From positions 31,158,025-31,222,024 of the forward strand of contig CM053029.1 in the NCBI GenBank assembly GCA_028564925.1: a stretch of DNA of 64,000 nt, written 5' to 3'. The notes beneath the pieces are model-generated. The model did not search any database, was not told the origin of the DNA, and saw only the letters and a program-made list of their open reading frames with translations. Positions 22,647 through 32,800 of the stretch are shown here, piece by piece. Source of the stretch: Lithobates sylvaticus (lineage: Eukaryota; Chordata; Amphibia; Anura; Ranidae). Positions within the stretch are counted from its first letter, which is position 1; each line of letters starts with the position of its first letter. The position numbers and the translations under genes are program-made.

Positions 22647-22652
22647 AATAAA
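22647..22652 (+). terminator. Poly(A) signal of the transposase gene
   Basis: AATAAA lies about 12 bases after the transposase stop codon, in 'ttttttaataaatctg'. It is the only canonical signal close to that stop. Confidence 0.6.
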
Positions 22653-22659
22653 TCTGATA

Positions 22660-23706
22660 TTTTAACCAACCTATGATTTCTTGTCATTTCAGTCTTCTTT
22701 TTAGCTTATTTTACTTTGACATTTTTTCCCTTTGCCTTCGACAGTGGGAATGCACTTTCTGGGCAAAAGGAGGTAACAGTCTCTTCTTCCCAAAAAGATT
22801 ATTCTCATGTTGTGTGTTTGCTACCTAATCTTTGGTCTAGAGAAGGTTTGTACTGCTTAACTGACACCCAAAATACTCCTTTTCATCACCAGGTCTGACA
22901 TGTGTGTATTCTCCAAAATGCTGTGCTCCGTGTTTTCGTACAAAGCACTGTGGGTGTCATTTACATAAGTCAAATCTGCTATGCTCTACAAATGCATTGA
23001 AAAAGTTCACAGGGAAAGAAAATTGGAGTGCAAAGTGGATTTGCCTTTAGTAAATAACACCCATTGCCCCCCATATCCTTTTCATTTTACATACATAATG
23101 CATTGTGTTTTTTAAATAAGGAAGCCACACATTTAGAAAAATAAAAGTTTACTAGGAAAACATTCCCAAGTGCGTTTACAATCTTCACGCCAAAACTGAC
23201 AACATCTTGGTTATTTACAACATTGTTTACAAACATTCCACAATTGGTAAAACCAGGCATGGAGCAAAACAGAACCTAGGAACTTGGAAAGTTCAACTTT
23301 GTAAAGTGAAGACAAGATCAGACATGACTATATGTTCAAAGTGTGTTTGATCTTGCCTTCATCACATGGGGGGGTCACCCCCGAAAAGTGGAAATTTGGA
23401 ACATGCACACAATTTGGGTCTGAAAATGGTCATTAGATGGGAAAACACATGCCTAGAAGCTTCAAAAGTGCCATTGTCCATCATGGGGATGAATGGACGT
23501 TTTTTGGGGGTGCAACCCCTTCACCACAACCACTTTCGTAGTTCGTAAAGTGTTTGCACCCCCAAAAAAACGTTGCCATTCATCCACCATGGTGGGAGCT
23601 AGCACATGTGGACACAATGTGTGCATGTTCCAAATTTCAGAAAGTTTTTAAGTTGCAAATGTGTTCAGAAGCAGGCACAAATGTGTGTTAATTACTTGGT
23701 GCGTTT
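22660..23706. other. Non-coding spacer between convergent Harbinger genes
   Basis: About 1 kb between the ends of the transposase (+) and Myb-like (-) genes. It probably holds the 3' untranslated part of the minus-strand gene. A pair of inverted segments, 'ccattcatccaccatggtggga' near 23577 and 'gtccatcatggggatgaatggac' near 23477, and two 'gtttgcaccccc/ggggtgcaaccc' segments suggest a decayed MITE at 23345-23700. Confidence 0.45.
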
Positions 23707-23852
23707 TCATATTTTTCCTAAAACATCAATGATGTTCTTCAATTTTTGTTGAACATCATTGATGTTTTGCTTTATGTAATCTAGATCTCGATTGCAGACC
23801 ATTATCTCTCCGATGAGTACGTGGGCACTCTCTGTGGTAAAGTGCGATTTTT
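23707..23852 (-). CDS. Harbinger Myb/SANT-like protein, exon 2 (C-terminal coiled coil)
   Basis: A coding exon overlooked if only single open frames are considered. It fits the strong phase-1 donor of exon 1: one base plus AA gives Lys, and translation continues to a stop at 23707. The 47 residues include ESAHVLIGEIMVCNRD and LDYIKQNINDVQQKLKNIID, a leucine/isoleucine-spaced helix typical of the tail of Myb/SANT-like transposon proteins. The frame stays open upstream to about 23890, so an earlier acceptor (at 23891) with a weaker donor two codon positions on is also possible. Start of this exon is therefore uncertain; the frame and stop are not. Confidence 0.65.
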
Positions 23853-23959
23853 CTTCCACAACATCCACGTGGCCATTTTGGAATGTACAACTTTGTAAAA
23901 ATCAAACCACATGGAGCAGTATGCAAGCAAGAAATCAAACACAAAACCCAACTACTTAC

Positions 23960-24314
23960 TTTTTTGAAGAATTCTCTTGATCTTTCTGTACTGATCGGCC
24001 TCCCTCAGTTTCAGGTCTGACCAGCGTTTCCTCAGTTGCTCCTTGGATCGTTGTACCCCAAAATTATTGTACAGCCTTCTCACAACTTTAGACATGATCT
24101 TGGCCTTGCGGACATTGGGGTTGAGGTAAGGCCCATACTTCCCATCATAGTCGCTCCTCTTTAATATGTCCACCATCTCCAACATTTCTCCAAATGACAT
24201 ATTGGAGGCCTTGAATTTCAGGCTCCGGGATCGGGACGTTTCTGCCTCCGGACTTTCCTCGTCCTCCTCCTCGTTGGTGGGATATTTGTGGCGCACCTGC
24301 TGTGTCCCCGCCAT
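23960..24314 (-). CDS. Harbinger Myb/SANT-like DNA-binding protein, exon 1
   Basis: The ATG (24312-24314, minus strand) opens 118 codons plus one base and ends at a consensus donor A|GTAAGT, which is why the apparent stop just after it is not taken as the end. An acidic N-terminal stretch (EEEDEESPEAE) precedes a trihelix Myb/SANT-like domain at about residues 34-110: LKFKASNMSFGEMLEMVDIL, YGPYLNPNVRKAKIMSKVVR and KEQLRKRWSDLKLREADQY. The KRWSDLK helix is the usual recognition helix of this family. In zebrafish and plant Harbingers such a protein binds the subterminal motifs and brings the transposase into the nucleus; the same role is inferred here. With exon 2 the protein is about 166 residues. 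Confidence 0.85.
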
Positions 24315-24439
24315 GTGCTCTCCCCACTACGCCGTAAAGAGAAGGGGTGGGGAATAGACGAGAAAGATCGTCAGGGGCGGGCGGAGTTTGAAGCATGCGC
24401 AGTGTATATAAAACGTCACACGCCTGTGTCGTAGCCACG
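24315..24439. promoter_or_regulatory. Shared divergent promoter region
   Basis: Only about 125 bases separate the Myb-like start codon (minus) from the likely transcription start of the MADF gene (plus). It holds a GC box (GGGGCGGGCGG, about 24374-24384) and a TATATAAAA at 24405-24413 facing the + gene. This suggests co-expression of the two accessory proteins. Confidence 0.6.
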
Positions 24440-24493
24440 ATCTGGGAGACGAGGGGAGAGAAAACTCACACGAGACGATCGCTACAAACGAAG
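24440..24493 (+). other. Non-coding first exon of the MADF gene
   Basis: Begins about 30 bases after TATATAAAA and ends at a donor GAAG|GTACAA (24494). An acceptor TCTTGCAG ends at 24619, nine bases before the start codon. The start position is estimated from the TATA spacing only. Confidence 0.45.
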
Positions 24494-24627
24494 GTACAAT
24501 TTAACGTTGGTACATAACTAGCCTAGACTGATTTGAACTTGAGGCTTCTTTATGGAGAAGATTAGGAGAGTTTAGCCTGACATAATTTAGAGGGTTTTGT
24601 GTGTTGTTGTGTCTTGCAGAGATTGAT

Positions 24628-25083
24628 ATGAAGGGATTCAACGACATGAGTTTTCTCCCCCTCTTCATTGCCAAATACAGGGATTTTCCCATATTGTGGC
24701 AGGGTATACACCCACATTACACCAACAAACCAAAGAGGCACGCAGCCCTGGAGGAACTTGTGGAATTTGTCAAGCCAAGGTTCCCCGCGGCAACTGTTGA
24801 TGATATTAGAAAGAAAATTGGCAGCCTGAGGAGTGCGTATATCAGGGAGCGCAAGAAGGTCGTGAAGTCTGAGGAAACTGCAACTTCAGCAGATGAGGTC
24901 TATGTCCCCAAGCTCTGGTACTATCAGAGTCTCCATTTTCTGAAGGACCAGGCTGATGTCACGGAGCCAACCTCAACTCCTCCTTCCACGCTTCCTTGCG
25001 CGCAGCCCACCCCTGATGAGGCTTCCGAGGAGCAACCTGGGCCTTCCAGTCTGGAAGAGGTGGAGGAGCCCAGCTTGTTCCAG
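24628..25083 (+). CDS. Harbinger-borne MADF-domain protein, coding exon 1
   Basis: Codes residues 1-152 from the ATG just after an acceptor (TCTTGCAG) to a donor CAG|GTATAG in phase 0. A MADF domain covers about residues 8-110: FLPLFIAKYRDFPILWQ, HPHYTNKPKRHAALEELVEF, then VDDIRKKIGSLRSAYIRERK and PKLWYYQSLHFLKD. MADF domains are Myb-related DNA-binding modules. It does not resemble the Myb/SANT-like protein encoded on the other strand, so the element has two different DNA-binding accessory proteins. The region after residue 112 is Pro/Ser/Thr/Glu-rich linker. Function in transposition is inference from its place inside the element. Confidence 0.85.
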
Positions 25084-25339
25084 GTATAGTAGTTTTGTTA
25101 CCATTTATGGGAATAATGAATGATGTTCACTTAATTCAGGATCGCCAATTGCTTAGTTCCTAACGTGTTTGACATATCAACTGACAGTGGTGTGGGAGAC
25201 ATTTGGGGCCAGAATCTAAACTGCAGGGCTGAGAATTGTATGGTTTTCTATTTGTAAACATTTTGCACCAGTCACTAGATGAGAATTGTGTGTGTTTGAT
25301 GAACAAATAACTGAAACTATGTCCCTTTTTCATACACAG

Positions 25340-25819
25340 GAAGACCTCAGCCAGGAGGTGGCTGTGGAAGGTGGCAGTCAGGAGGAGGCAGGGGTTAGTG
25401 GCAGCCACCAGCTGGGTAGTGGCAGCCAAGAGGGGGCTAGGCCGCGGAGCCTGACTGACTCCCAAATCCCTCTCCTCCGCCTTCCCTACAAAAGGGCGAG
25501 AAGGGGGGGTTATGCGGCACAGTCAGCGCTCCGCATGATCAGAGAGGCTTCAGACTCCCTACATGCCACACCCGCCGACGAGGAGACCTTTGGCTCGGTG
25601 GTTGTCACAAAAATGATGGGTATGGAGGTGAGGCAACGCAACATGTGTGAGGGGCTCATCCTCCATGTCCTAAATAAGGGTAGGGCTGGGGAGATGACCC
25701 CAGTCACACATGTTTGCCATAGCTACCATGCTCCACCTCCTCCTCCTCCTCCTCCTCCTTCTGCCACCCCACCAGCACGACAGCCACAGCGTGGAAAGAA
25801 GCGTGGAAGGAAGACCTGA
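25340..25819 (+). CDS. Harbinger-borne MADF-domain protein, coding exon 2 (BESS-like, AT-hook-like)
   Basis: Starts after a TTTTTCATACACAG acceptor in phase 0 and ends at a TGA; the joined protein is 311 residues. Residues 153-230 are Gln/Ser/Gly-rich linker with a basic patch KRARRGG that could be a nuclear signal. Residues about 231-265 (EETFGSVVVTKMMGMEVRQR and onward LILHVLN) look like a BESS-type protein-interaction motif, the usual partner of MADF. A nine-proline run (284-292) and an AT-hook-like tail RGKKRGRK follow. AATAAA at 26082-26087 would end the transcript. The BESS call is by pattern and weaker than the MADF call. Confidence 0.82.
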   Translation, partial: EDLSQEVAVEGGSQEEAGVSGSHQLGSGSQEGARPRSLTDSQIPLLRLPYKRARRGGYAAQSALRMIREASDSLHATPADEETFGSVVVTKMMGMEVRQRNMCEGLILHVLNKGRAGEMTPVTHVCHSYHAPPPPPPPPPSATPPARQPQRGKKRGRKT

Positions 25820-26081
25820 GAGTGACGACCTGGAATCAGTCTGGTGTGAGAGAAGATGGAGCCTCTTGTAGTACCAGAGCCTGGGGACCTAGATGGCATC
25901 TGCTGCAGTTCCGGATACTTTGGACTTCACGACCAGATTGCACTCCCCTTAATATACGTACTCCTCAGGCCCCCAATTTTCTACGCTTGAACAATGATGG
26001 TTGCCGTGGGGGGCCAAGACTTTGCAAATTCCCCAAGTTTCACCATGGCTGCGTTCCTCTTTGGTTTGTTGGTGTGACCTA

Positions 26082-26087
26082 AATAAA
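26082..26087 (+). terminator. Poly(A) signal of the MADF gene
   Basis: AATAAA in 'gacctaaataaagttttt', about 260 bases after the stop codon, followed by a T-rich stretch. Confidence 0.6.
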
Positions 26088-26890
26088 GTTTTTTTTGATT
26101 TGAAATAATCATTGACTATTGTGTTTTACTTTGCTACAATGACAGTTTTTTCTTTGAGTAAGCAGGTACATTTCACTAATCCTAAAGTAGAATTAACAAG
26201 GGGCACCAACAACAAACAAACTCCTAGTAAATGTAAGCAAGAAATACAAATGTAAATAATGTGTTTTTGGTAATTTGAGACACACAACCCCCCTCCAAAA
26301 AAATAAAAATAAAAAAACCATTCAAATATGTATTCCCCAAAAAAAAAAAAACAAGACAAATCATGGTAAAAAAAATAACAAAGATTCTTTTCCGTTCAGA
26401 GTAAAAATAAACATGTAGTGTATAAATGCTGCAAAGTAATAAAGAAGTAAGTTTGTGAGAAGTGCGGGTGAATAGGAGCAGCTAAAAGATGTCATTCTTG
26501 TTGCATTGTAAAGAAAAAGAGAATGCGCTGCATTAAAGACATTTTAACATTGCAGCGTGACGAATGTGCTGTGTCGATTAGGAAAGGTAGTTTTACCTGA
26601 CCGAGCGCTTCCGTCACAGAATTTCTTCTGAGCATGCGTAGCACTTTGTCCGTCGGACAAGCGTACACACGCTCGGATTTGGTGTGATCGGACCGGGTTG
26701 ACGGCAAATCATTCCAGCAGGAGATAAGACTTTGTCCGACGGACAAACCGACGAACACTGTCCGATGGTGCATACACACGGTCTGATTTTTCAACAACCT
26801 TGTCCGATCGGACCAAATTGATGAAAAAGTCCGACCGTGTGTATGGGGCTTTAGACTCACAAATTGAGTCAGGATTTCTTTTTTTTTTAA

Positions 26891-27252
26891 CCACTTAAGC
26901 CCCGGACCAATTTGCAGCCAAAGGACCAGGCCCCTTTTTGCGATTCGGCACTGCGTTGCTTTAACTGACAATTGCGTGGACATGCGACGTGGCTCCCAAA
27001 CAAAATTTGCGTCCTCTTTTTCCCACAAATAGAGCTTTCTTTTGGTGGTATTTGATCACCTCTGCGGTTTTTATTTTTTACACTATAAACAAAAATAGAG
27101 CTACAATTTTGAAAAATATTCAATATTTTTTACTTTTTGCTATAATAAATATCCCCACGGCTGGGCTCTTAAAAAGACACGTACAGGTACGTGCTTGTGC
27201 CCAGCCGTGCCATTCTGCCGGCGTATATCGGCGTGGGACGGTCCTTAAGTGG
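26891..27252 (-). mobile_element. Internally deleted TTAA-flanked element
   Basis: TTAA on both sides (26887-26890, 27253-27256). The left 250 bases match the right part of the 3052-4051 family in inverted orientation ('gaccaatttgcagccaaaggaccaggccc'), then the sequence jumps to the opposite end ('acgtacaggtacgtg...ccgtgccattctgccggcgtatatcgg'). About 600 bp of interior are missing. Confidence 0.75.
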
Positions 27253-27392
27253 TTAAATAGCTCGTATTGCGAAATGCTCATAAACCACGTTACTCGCAAT
27301 CCAAGGTTTTACTGTATGTTTTTGGAGTTTTGTATTAAAAGTTCCTCTGTTTAACCCCTTATTAAACCATAATTTACTATAATCAGCCTTAA

Positions 27393-28312
27393 CCACTTTT
27401 AGACCGGACCAATTTGCAGCCAAAGGACCAGGCCCCTTTTTGCGATTCGGCACTGCGTCGGTTTAACTGACAATTGCGCGGTCGTGCGACGTGGCTCCCA
27501 AACAAAATTGACGTCCTTTTTTTCCCACAAATAGAGCTTTCTTTTGGTGGTATTTGATCGCCCCTGCAGTTTTTATTTTTTGCGCTATAAACCAAAAAGA
27601 GTGACAATTTTGAAAAAAACGCATTCTTTTTTATTTTTTGCTATAATAAATATCCCCCAAAAATATATAAAAAAAAAATTTTCCTCAGTTTAGGCCGATA
27701 CGTATTCTTCTACATATTTTTGGTAATAAAAATCGCAATAAGTGATTATTGATTTGTTTGCGCAGAAGTTATAGCGTTTACAAGATAGGGGATAGTTTTA
27801 TAGCATTTTTATTAATCATTTTTTTTATTAGTAATGGCGGCGATCAGCGATTTTTATTGTGACTGCGACATTATGGCGGACACATTTTTGACACCATTGT
27901 CATTTACACAGCAATCAATGCTATTTAAATGCATTGATTCTTGTGTAAATGACACTGGCAGTGAAGGGGTTAACCACTAGGTGGCAGTGTAGGGGTTAAG
28001 TGTGCCTAGAGGTGTGTTTCTTACTGTGGGGGGGCGTGGCTGTCAGCTAGTGAATGCTGATCTCTGCTCCAATCACAGGGAGCAGAGATCGGCGTCACTA
28101 GTTGGTAGGCAGAACGGAGAGATGCTGTTTATTTCCGCATCTCCCCGTTCAGCCTTCCCGTGAGACGATCGCGGGTGTCCCTGCGGCGATCGAGTATGCG
28201 GGACCCGCGACCGGCCTCACGGCGGCATCTTAAAGGGGACGTACATGTACGCCCTTATGCCTGTCCGTGCCATTCTGTCGACGTATATCGTCGTGCGCCG
28301 GTCGGGAAGCGG
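27393..28312 (-). mobile_element. TTAA-flanked element, inverted copy
   Basis: Full-length inverted relative of 3052-4051, flanked by TTAA (27389-27392, 28313-28316). Landmarks in reverse: 'gaccaggcccctttttgcgattcgg', 'cccacaaatagagctttcttttggtggtatttgat', 'tgaaggggttaaccactagg' and the GC-rich end 'cgtatatcgtcgtgcgccgg'. Confidence 0.8.
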
Positions 28313-28316
28313 TTAA

Positions 28317-28884
28317 TGAACTCCTTATTCTCCTTCTTCATTTAATTATTATTTTGCTGCTGATTTTTTATTTATTTTTGTTCACTTCTATTTTTATAAA
28401 CTATTAATAATGAAACCTTTTTTTTTGTTTGCTTTGTTTGATAATATTTTTACACCTTTAACATATATTTACACATTTCACATTGAAAAAAGTGCAAAAA
28501 ATAAAATAAAAAATGTATATATATATATACACACATACATACTATTGCTGACAGCTGAAGTTTAAACAAAAAAGTTGCTCTAGGTAACGATAATTGGTAT
28601 TGTCGAGTACTCGTACTGGTTGTAAAAAAAAAGTATTCGTGCCTATCCCTAACCATAAACATTATTACTGGTAACATGTAACTGGTAACATCACATATCA
28701 CTGGTTTTGGGATAATTTTTGTTTAACCCCTTCCTTACTAACTGGCATGTGACCCGAAAAACCGCCAAAATTGGTGAATGTCATCTCATGTCTAAAAGTA
28801 TATTTTTTTAATGATTTTAACACATCTGTAAATGAAAATTCTATTATAATTAAATATCTAAATTAAATTATATTTTTTTGGCAG
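28317..28884. other. AT-rich end of intron 1
   Basis: No repeat family was recognised except short AT and AC runs (28514-28540). The last 20 bases form a usable splice acceptor (TATTTTTTTGGCAG) for the exon at 28885. Confidence 0.5.
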
Positions 28885-28944
28885 GTTATCCAACATATGA
28901 CTTCAACAAAACAATTACAGATGAATGGACACCAGATTTATACG
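28885..28944 (+). CDS. PAR1-like receptor, exon 2 (60-bp extracellular exon)
   Basis: A short exon between a good acceptor (TTTTTTTGGCAG) and a consensus donor (G|GTAAGG). It starts with the last two bases of a codon and ends with the first base of the next, so it fits exon 1 (A+GT = Ser) and exon 3 (G+AC = Asp). It adds YPTYDFNKTITDEWTPDLY to the extracellular N-terminus. There is an N-glycosylation site (NKT) and an acidic-aromatic stretch (DEWTPDLYD) in the place where PAR1 has its hirudin-like thrombin-binding sequence. Human F2R has no separate exon here. The exon was found by reading splice signals and phase. Confidence 0.72.
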
Positions 28945-29584
28945 GTAAGGAGCTTATTATCAATTTCTTTAGTGGCTGATAATGCTGCACATGTTTCGCC
29001 GGTCTTATTTATTGCAATAAGTTTCAATTTTCGAATTCACGTTCGAATTCAAATTCACTTTCAAATTCAAATTTGGATAATTTGTTTTTTTATATAACTT
29101 ATTTCGGATTCATTGAAATTCCTTTCTATTGTGATTCGAAAATTTGGATACATCCAAATAACAAAAAATGTGTCCTAATTTCGATCATAACTAAACAAAT
29201 CTTTTCCGAAATTCCTAATGATAAAAATTAGTTCACAGGAAGCAGCCAACAGGTTTCAGGGGGTTAAACATACACCCCTACAGGGATTAGCAGAAACACA
29301 GGATCTCGGTCTTCCCTTTAGACATGTGCAGTTCATTTCATTCCAAATTAATATTCAGACAAATTTTTTCATTTTTCGGAGGTTCGGATATATCCGAATA
29401 CACAAGTTACAATATAAACACATTTTACAAAATGCACCGAATAACGAAACAAAATTTGTTAAAATTTCGGAACTTTGGACTGAAATGCAAATTTAATTTT
29501 ACATCGAACTCCAGACGAATTCTAACTGAACACATATCGCTGAAATCAAAGACTGTGTGTGTTGTTATAGTACCATTTTGAAAT
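28945..29584. other. Intron 2, left part, with a hAT-like fragment
   Basis: AT-rich. At 29321 the sequence TAGACATGTGCAGTTCATTTC is a left end of the hAT-like family, followed by family-like 'ttcggatatatccgaa' words. No matching right end or 8-bp duplication is found, so it is a fragment or old copy. A similar 'gaattcaaattc' block precedes it at 29020-29090. Confidence 0.5.
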
Positions 29585-30060
29585 AATGCTGTTTTTGTTA
29601 AGCCAAAAGTGATTTAAAGACCCTAATGGGTTTACTTCCTCTTTGTTTCCCTGCAAAAGTAAAGCATAATGGACTACTATGAATCACATAGTAGTCCATT
29701 ATGTGTCACTTACCTGACACAGGAGCCTGCGAAGTCACTGCTGTCCCCTTGTGTACGGAGCCTCCATCTTCTTGGTGGGTCTCGCGGCTCCGGCGCTGTC
29801 ATTCGATGGCGCCGCAATGACGTCACTCCAGCACATGCACACGGGAGCCACCACTCGCGGCATATCGCTGTTGAGATCCGCTTTCTCAGTGCGCCTGCAC
29901 GCCGCTGTCTACGGCGCATGCGCCGTACACAGCGGTGCCTGTCTTTTGGGAAATATCTCCTAAACCGTGTAGGTTTAGGAGATATTTCTTTGACCTACAG
30001 GTAAGCCTTAATCTAGGCTTACCTGTAGGTCCAAGTGGTTTGTAAGGGTTTACAACCACT
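29585..30060. mobile_element. MITE ending GGGTTTACAACCACT
   Basis: The right end is 'aagtggtttgtaagggtttacaaccact' before TTAA (30061-30064). Inside is a short hairpin 'taatggactactatg aatcacatagtagtccatta' (29669-29703) and 'cctaaaccgtgtaggtttagg'. Related copies lie at 10735 and 46567. The left end is weaker. Confidence 0.6.
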
Positions 30061-30064
30061 TTAA

Positions 30065-31040
30065 CCGCTTCCCGACTGCCTCACGCCGATATACGTCGGC
30101 AGAATGGCACGGCTAGGAAAAACCACGTATAGGTACGTGGTCCTTTAAGAGCCCAGCCGCGGGTCGCGCTCGCAACCCGGTCGGGAGCTCCGTGACCGCG
30201 GCCGCGGGACCAGCGGACCCGATCGCCGCTGGTGTCACGCGATCGGGTCACAGAGCTGAAGAACGGGGAGAGGTCTGTGTAAACAAACCTCTCCCCGCGC
30301 TTCCTACACTGCCTGTCATTGATCGGCTGTTCCCTGTCATCGGGAAAGCCGATCAATGACGTCAGACGTCAGCCCCGCCCCCTAATGTAAAAAAAAAAAA
30401 AAAAACACACGTCACACACCATAAACCCTCCCCGCCCCCTAGTGGTTAACTCTTTCACTGCCAGTGTCATTTATACAGGAATCAATGCATTTAAATAGCA
30501 TTGATTGCTGTATAAATGACAATGGTCCCAAAAATGTGTCAAAAATGTCCGATGTGCCCACCATAATGTCGCAGTCACAATAAAAAAAATCGCGGATCGC
30601 CGCCATTACTAGTAAAAAAAAAATAATATTAATAAAAATGCTATAAAACTATCCCCTATTTTGTAAACGCTATAACTTTTGTGCAAACCAATCAATAATC
30701 GTGATTTTTTTTTTTACCAAAGATATGAAGAATACGTATCGGCCTAAACTGAGGAAAAAAAAAATGTAATATATTTTTTGGGGATATTTATTAAATTAAA
30801 AAATATAGCATTTTTTTCAAAACTGTCGCTCTATTTTTGTTTATAGCGCAAAAAATTTAAAACCGCAGGGGCGATCAAATACTACCAAAAGAAAGCTCTA
30901 TTTGTGGGAAAAAAAGGACGCCAATTTTGTTTGGAAGCCACGACGCACGACCGCGCAATTGTCAGTTATAGCAACGCAGTGCCGAATCGCAAAAAGGGGC
31001 CTGGTCCTTTGGCTGCAAATTGGTCCAGGGGGTGAAGTGG
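30065..31040 (+). mobile_element. TTAA-flanked non-autonomous element, copy 2
   Basis: Flanked by TTAA (30061-30064, 31041-31044), it runs in the same orientation as 3052-4051 with the same order of blocks. It begins CCGCTTCCCGACTGCCTC and ends 'ggtccagggggtgaagtgg'. Confidence 0.82.
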
Positions 31041-31044
31041 TTAA

Positions 31045-32299
31045 AGAGTCATTGTAATCATTTAATGAAGATTTTTCTTTTGTTTGTTCAATTTGCCACT
31101 TTCGAATGAAAAAAAATATATCAAGTTTCCAATTTGACCGGTTCAAAATGTATTGATTCGAACATTTGGAATCCCCCGAAAAAAATCGCTAAATTCGAAA
31201 AAAGACATAAAACGAATTCCGAATACAAATTCTGAATACAAATTCAGAATACGAATTGAACGAATCTACTTCCCTTGTCACAGAACGCTGATCTGCCTTG
31301 GTTACATAGTAAAACCGCCATTCAGCCTCTGTTGGGAACAATAGACGGGTCCCAGCGGACATCAGGTGTGCCGGACTCTCTGATTGGCACCTGCTATGAG
31401 GGAGCTGCTCCCCGGGAACCCGGAGGAGGAGCCTCTAAGAGCCGCCGCCCCGCAGTATATGTATGTGCGGCGGTCGGCAACTGGTTAAAAACCATGTTAT
31501 GGGTCAAACTTCAGGATGGTAAAATGCAATGCATTACAAACTCTCCTAATACATTTTGGACAAAATGCATTCTGCTACATAAAAAGAATCCCAATAAGTG
31601 TATATTGACTGGTTTGCATGAAAGGTATATACTGGAATTTGTATTAATTTATTTTTTTATGCTACTAATGGCGGTGATCAGCGACTTATAGCGGGACAGC
31701 ACAATCTGACACTAACTGACATTTTGTGGGAACTAATAAACTGCCACTGACATCACCAGTGACATTATTACAGTGATCAGTGCTAAAAATATATACTTTC
31801 ACTGTACTAATGACACTGGGCAGGAAGGAGTTAACATCTAGCATAATCAAGGGGTTAAATATGTGCCTAACCAATATTTATGTGTGTACTGTGTGCTGCT
31901 TTTACTGGGGATCTAGTTGTTTTCAGCGGTTTACACTCACAGAGCTGTGTTCTGTGAAACTCAGAGCCAATCACCGGCTGCCAATCACTGGCCGGGACCT
32001 GGTGATCGCTAATGTGCTGTGGCGAATCACAGCACAACTGGGCAGGTGGCTCGTGTGTGTGCCGCCTACCCGGAACTGCTGAATCACGTATATATGTATA
32101 CTCAGAGAATAGGTACAGGTACTCCTCTCTTCCAAGTCACCCCTTGTCTCCACCCCCTACCCACCTTCAAGTTTCGTCCTTTGTTCTCACCCCCTACCCA
32201 CCTCCCAGTACTGCCCCTTTTAAGGAAAACAGTATCAAGTATCATTTAGTGATGCTAAGTAATTTTGTATGGAATTTTTTAATGATAATAGAAAATTAA
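31045..32299. other. Intron 2, middle part
   Basis: Contains hAT-like 'cgaat' words at 31080-31265, a fragment resembling the right part of GC-rich TTAA elements at 31290-31490, and an inverted old copy of the TTAA family at about 31640-31860 ('tggcggtgatcagcgacttata'). No host exon recognised. Confidence 0.45.
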
Positions 32300-32800
32300 G
32301 TAAAATAGTTCCCCTGGAACTAGCAACAAAGCCCCCCGCCCCAAGCAACAATAGACCCCACCCACAACAACAGATCCCCCAAGAAACAATAGACCCCCTG
32401 CAACAAATCCCCCCCAAGAAACAATAGACCCCCTGAAACAAAATACCACCCTGGCAACAAAGCCCCCCAAGAAACAATAGACCCCCTGCAACAAAATACC
32501 CCCTAGCAACAACAGATCCACCCCATGAACAATAGACCCCTACCAGCTAGCACAGGCTGCTGGGAAATCTATTGTTGTCCAACCCCTACCAGCCAGCCAA
32601 CAGTGATCTCCTAGCAGCCAGCATTAATAGACCTTCCCACAGCCAGCAACAATAGACCCCTCCCTCAAGAGTACATCCCTGCGAGCAACAATTGACCACT
32701 AAGCAACATATGACAACCCCAGCAACAATAGACCCAACCGTCAACAATAGATTACGACCCCCCAGAAAGAATAGATTCCCCAGCAGCCAGCATCAATGGA
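32300..32800. repeat. Degenerate minisatellite of CAACAATAGACCCC units
   Basis: Repeated words AACAATAGACCCCC, GCAACAAAATACCCCC and CAGCAGCCAGCA in irregular order. It sits 180 bp before the main coding exon of the receptor. Minus-strand frames through it rich in Gly, Cys and Leu are artefacts. Confidence 0.75.

Larger units (their letters stand above)
19952..26850 (+). mobile_element. Complete three-gene PIF/Harbinger DNA transposon
   Basis: A 6.9-kb element bounded by TTA on both sides (19949-19951, 26851-26853). Ends are AGCCCCATACACACG and its inverted counterpart CGTGTGTATGGGGCT, with further TCCGACGGA-type subterminal repeats. It carries three genes: a two-exon HARBI1-like transposase (+, 20466-22634), a Myb/SANT-like gene (-, 23707-24314) and a MADF/BESS-like gene (+, 24628-25819). 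Splice sites, a TATA box and poly(A) signals are in place and no reading frame is broken, so the insertion looks recent on this evidence. PIF/Harbinger elements normally encode a transposase plus a Myb-like helper; the third gene is the unusual part. The element lies in intron 1 of the receptor gene in the same orientation. Confidence 0.92.

Noticed and set aside
23952-23960. Stop codon ending the Myb-like frame
   Set aside because: The stop lies within a consensus splice donor (A|GTAAGT) and a phase-matched exon follows at once, so it is taken as intronic.
26492-27123. Minus-strand frame of 178 codons and neighbours
   Set aside because: They run across the right end of the Harbinger element into a TTAA-type element; similar peptides recur wherever that repeat occurs.
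32235-32521. Gly/Cys/Leu-rich minus-strand frames near the receptor exon
   Set aside because: Translation of the CAACAATAGACCCC minisatellite; no support as a gene.
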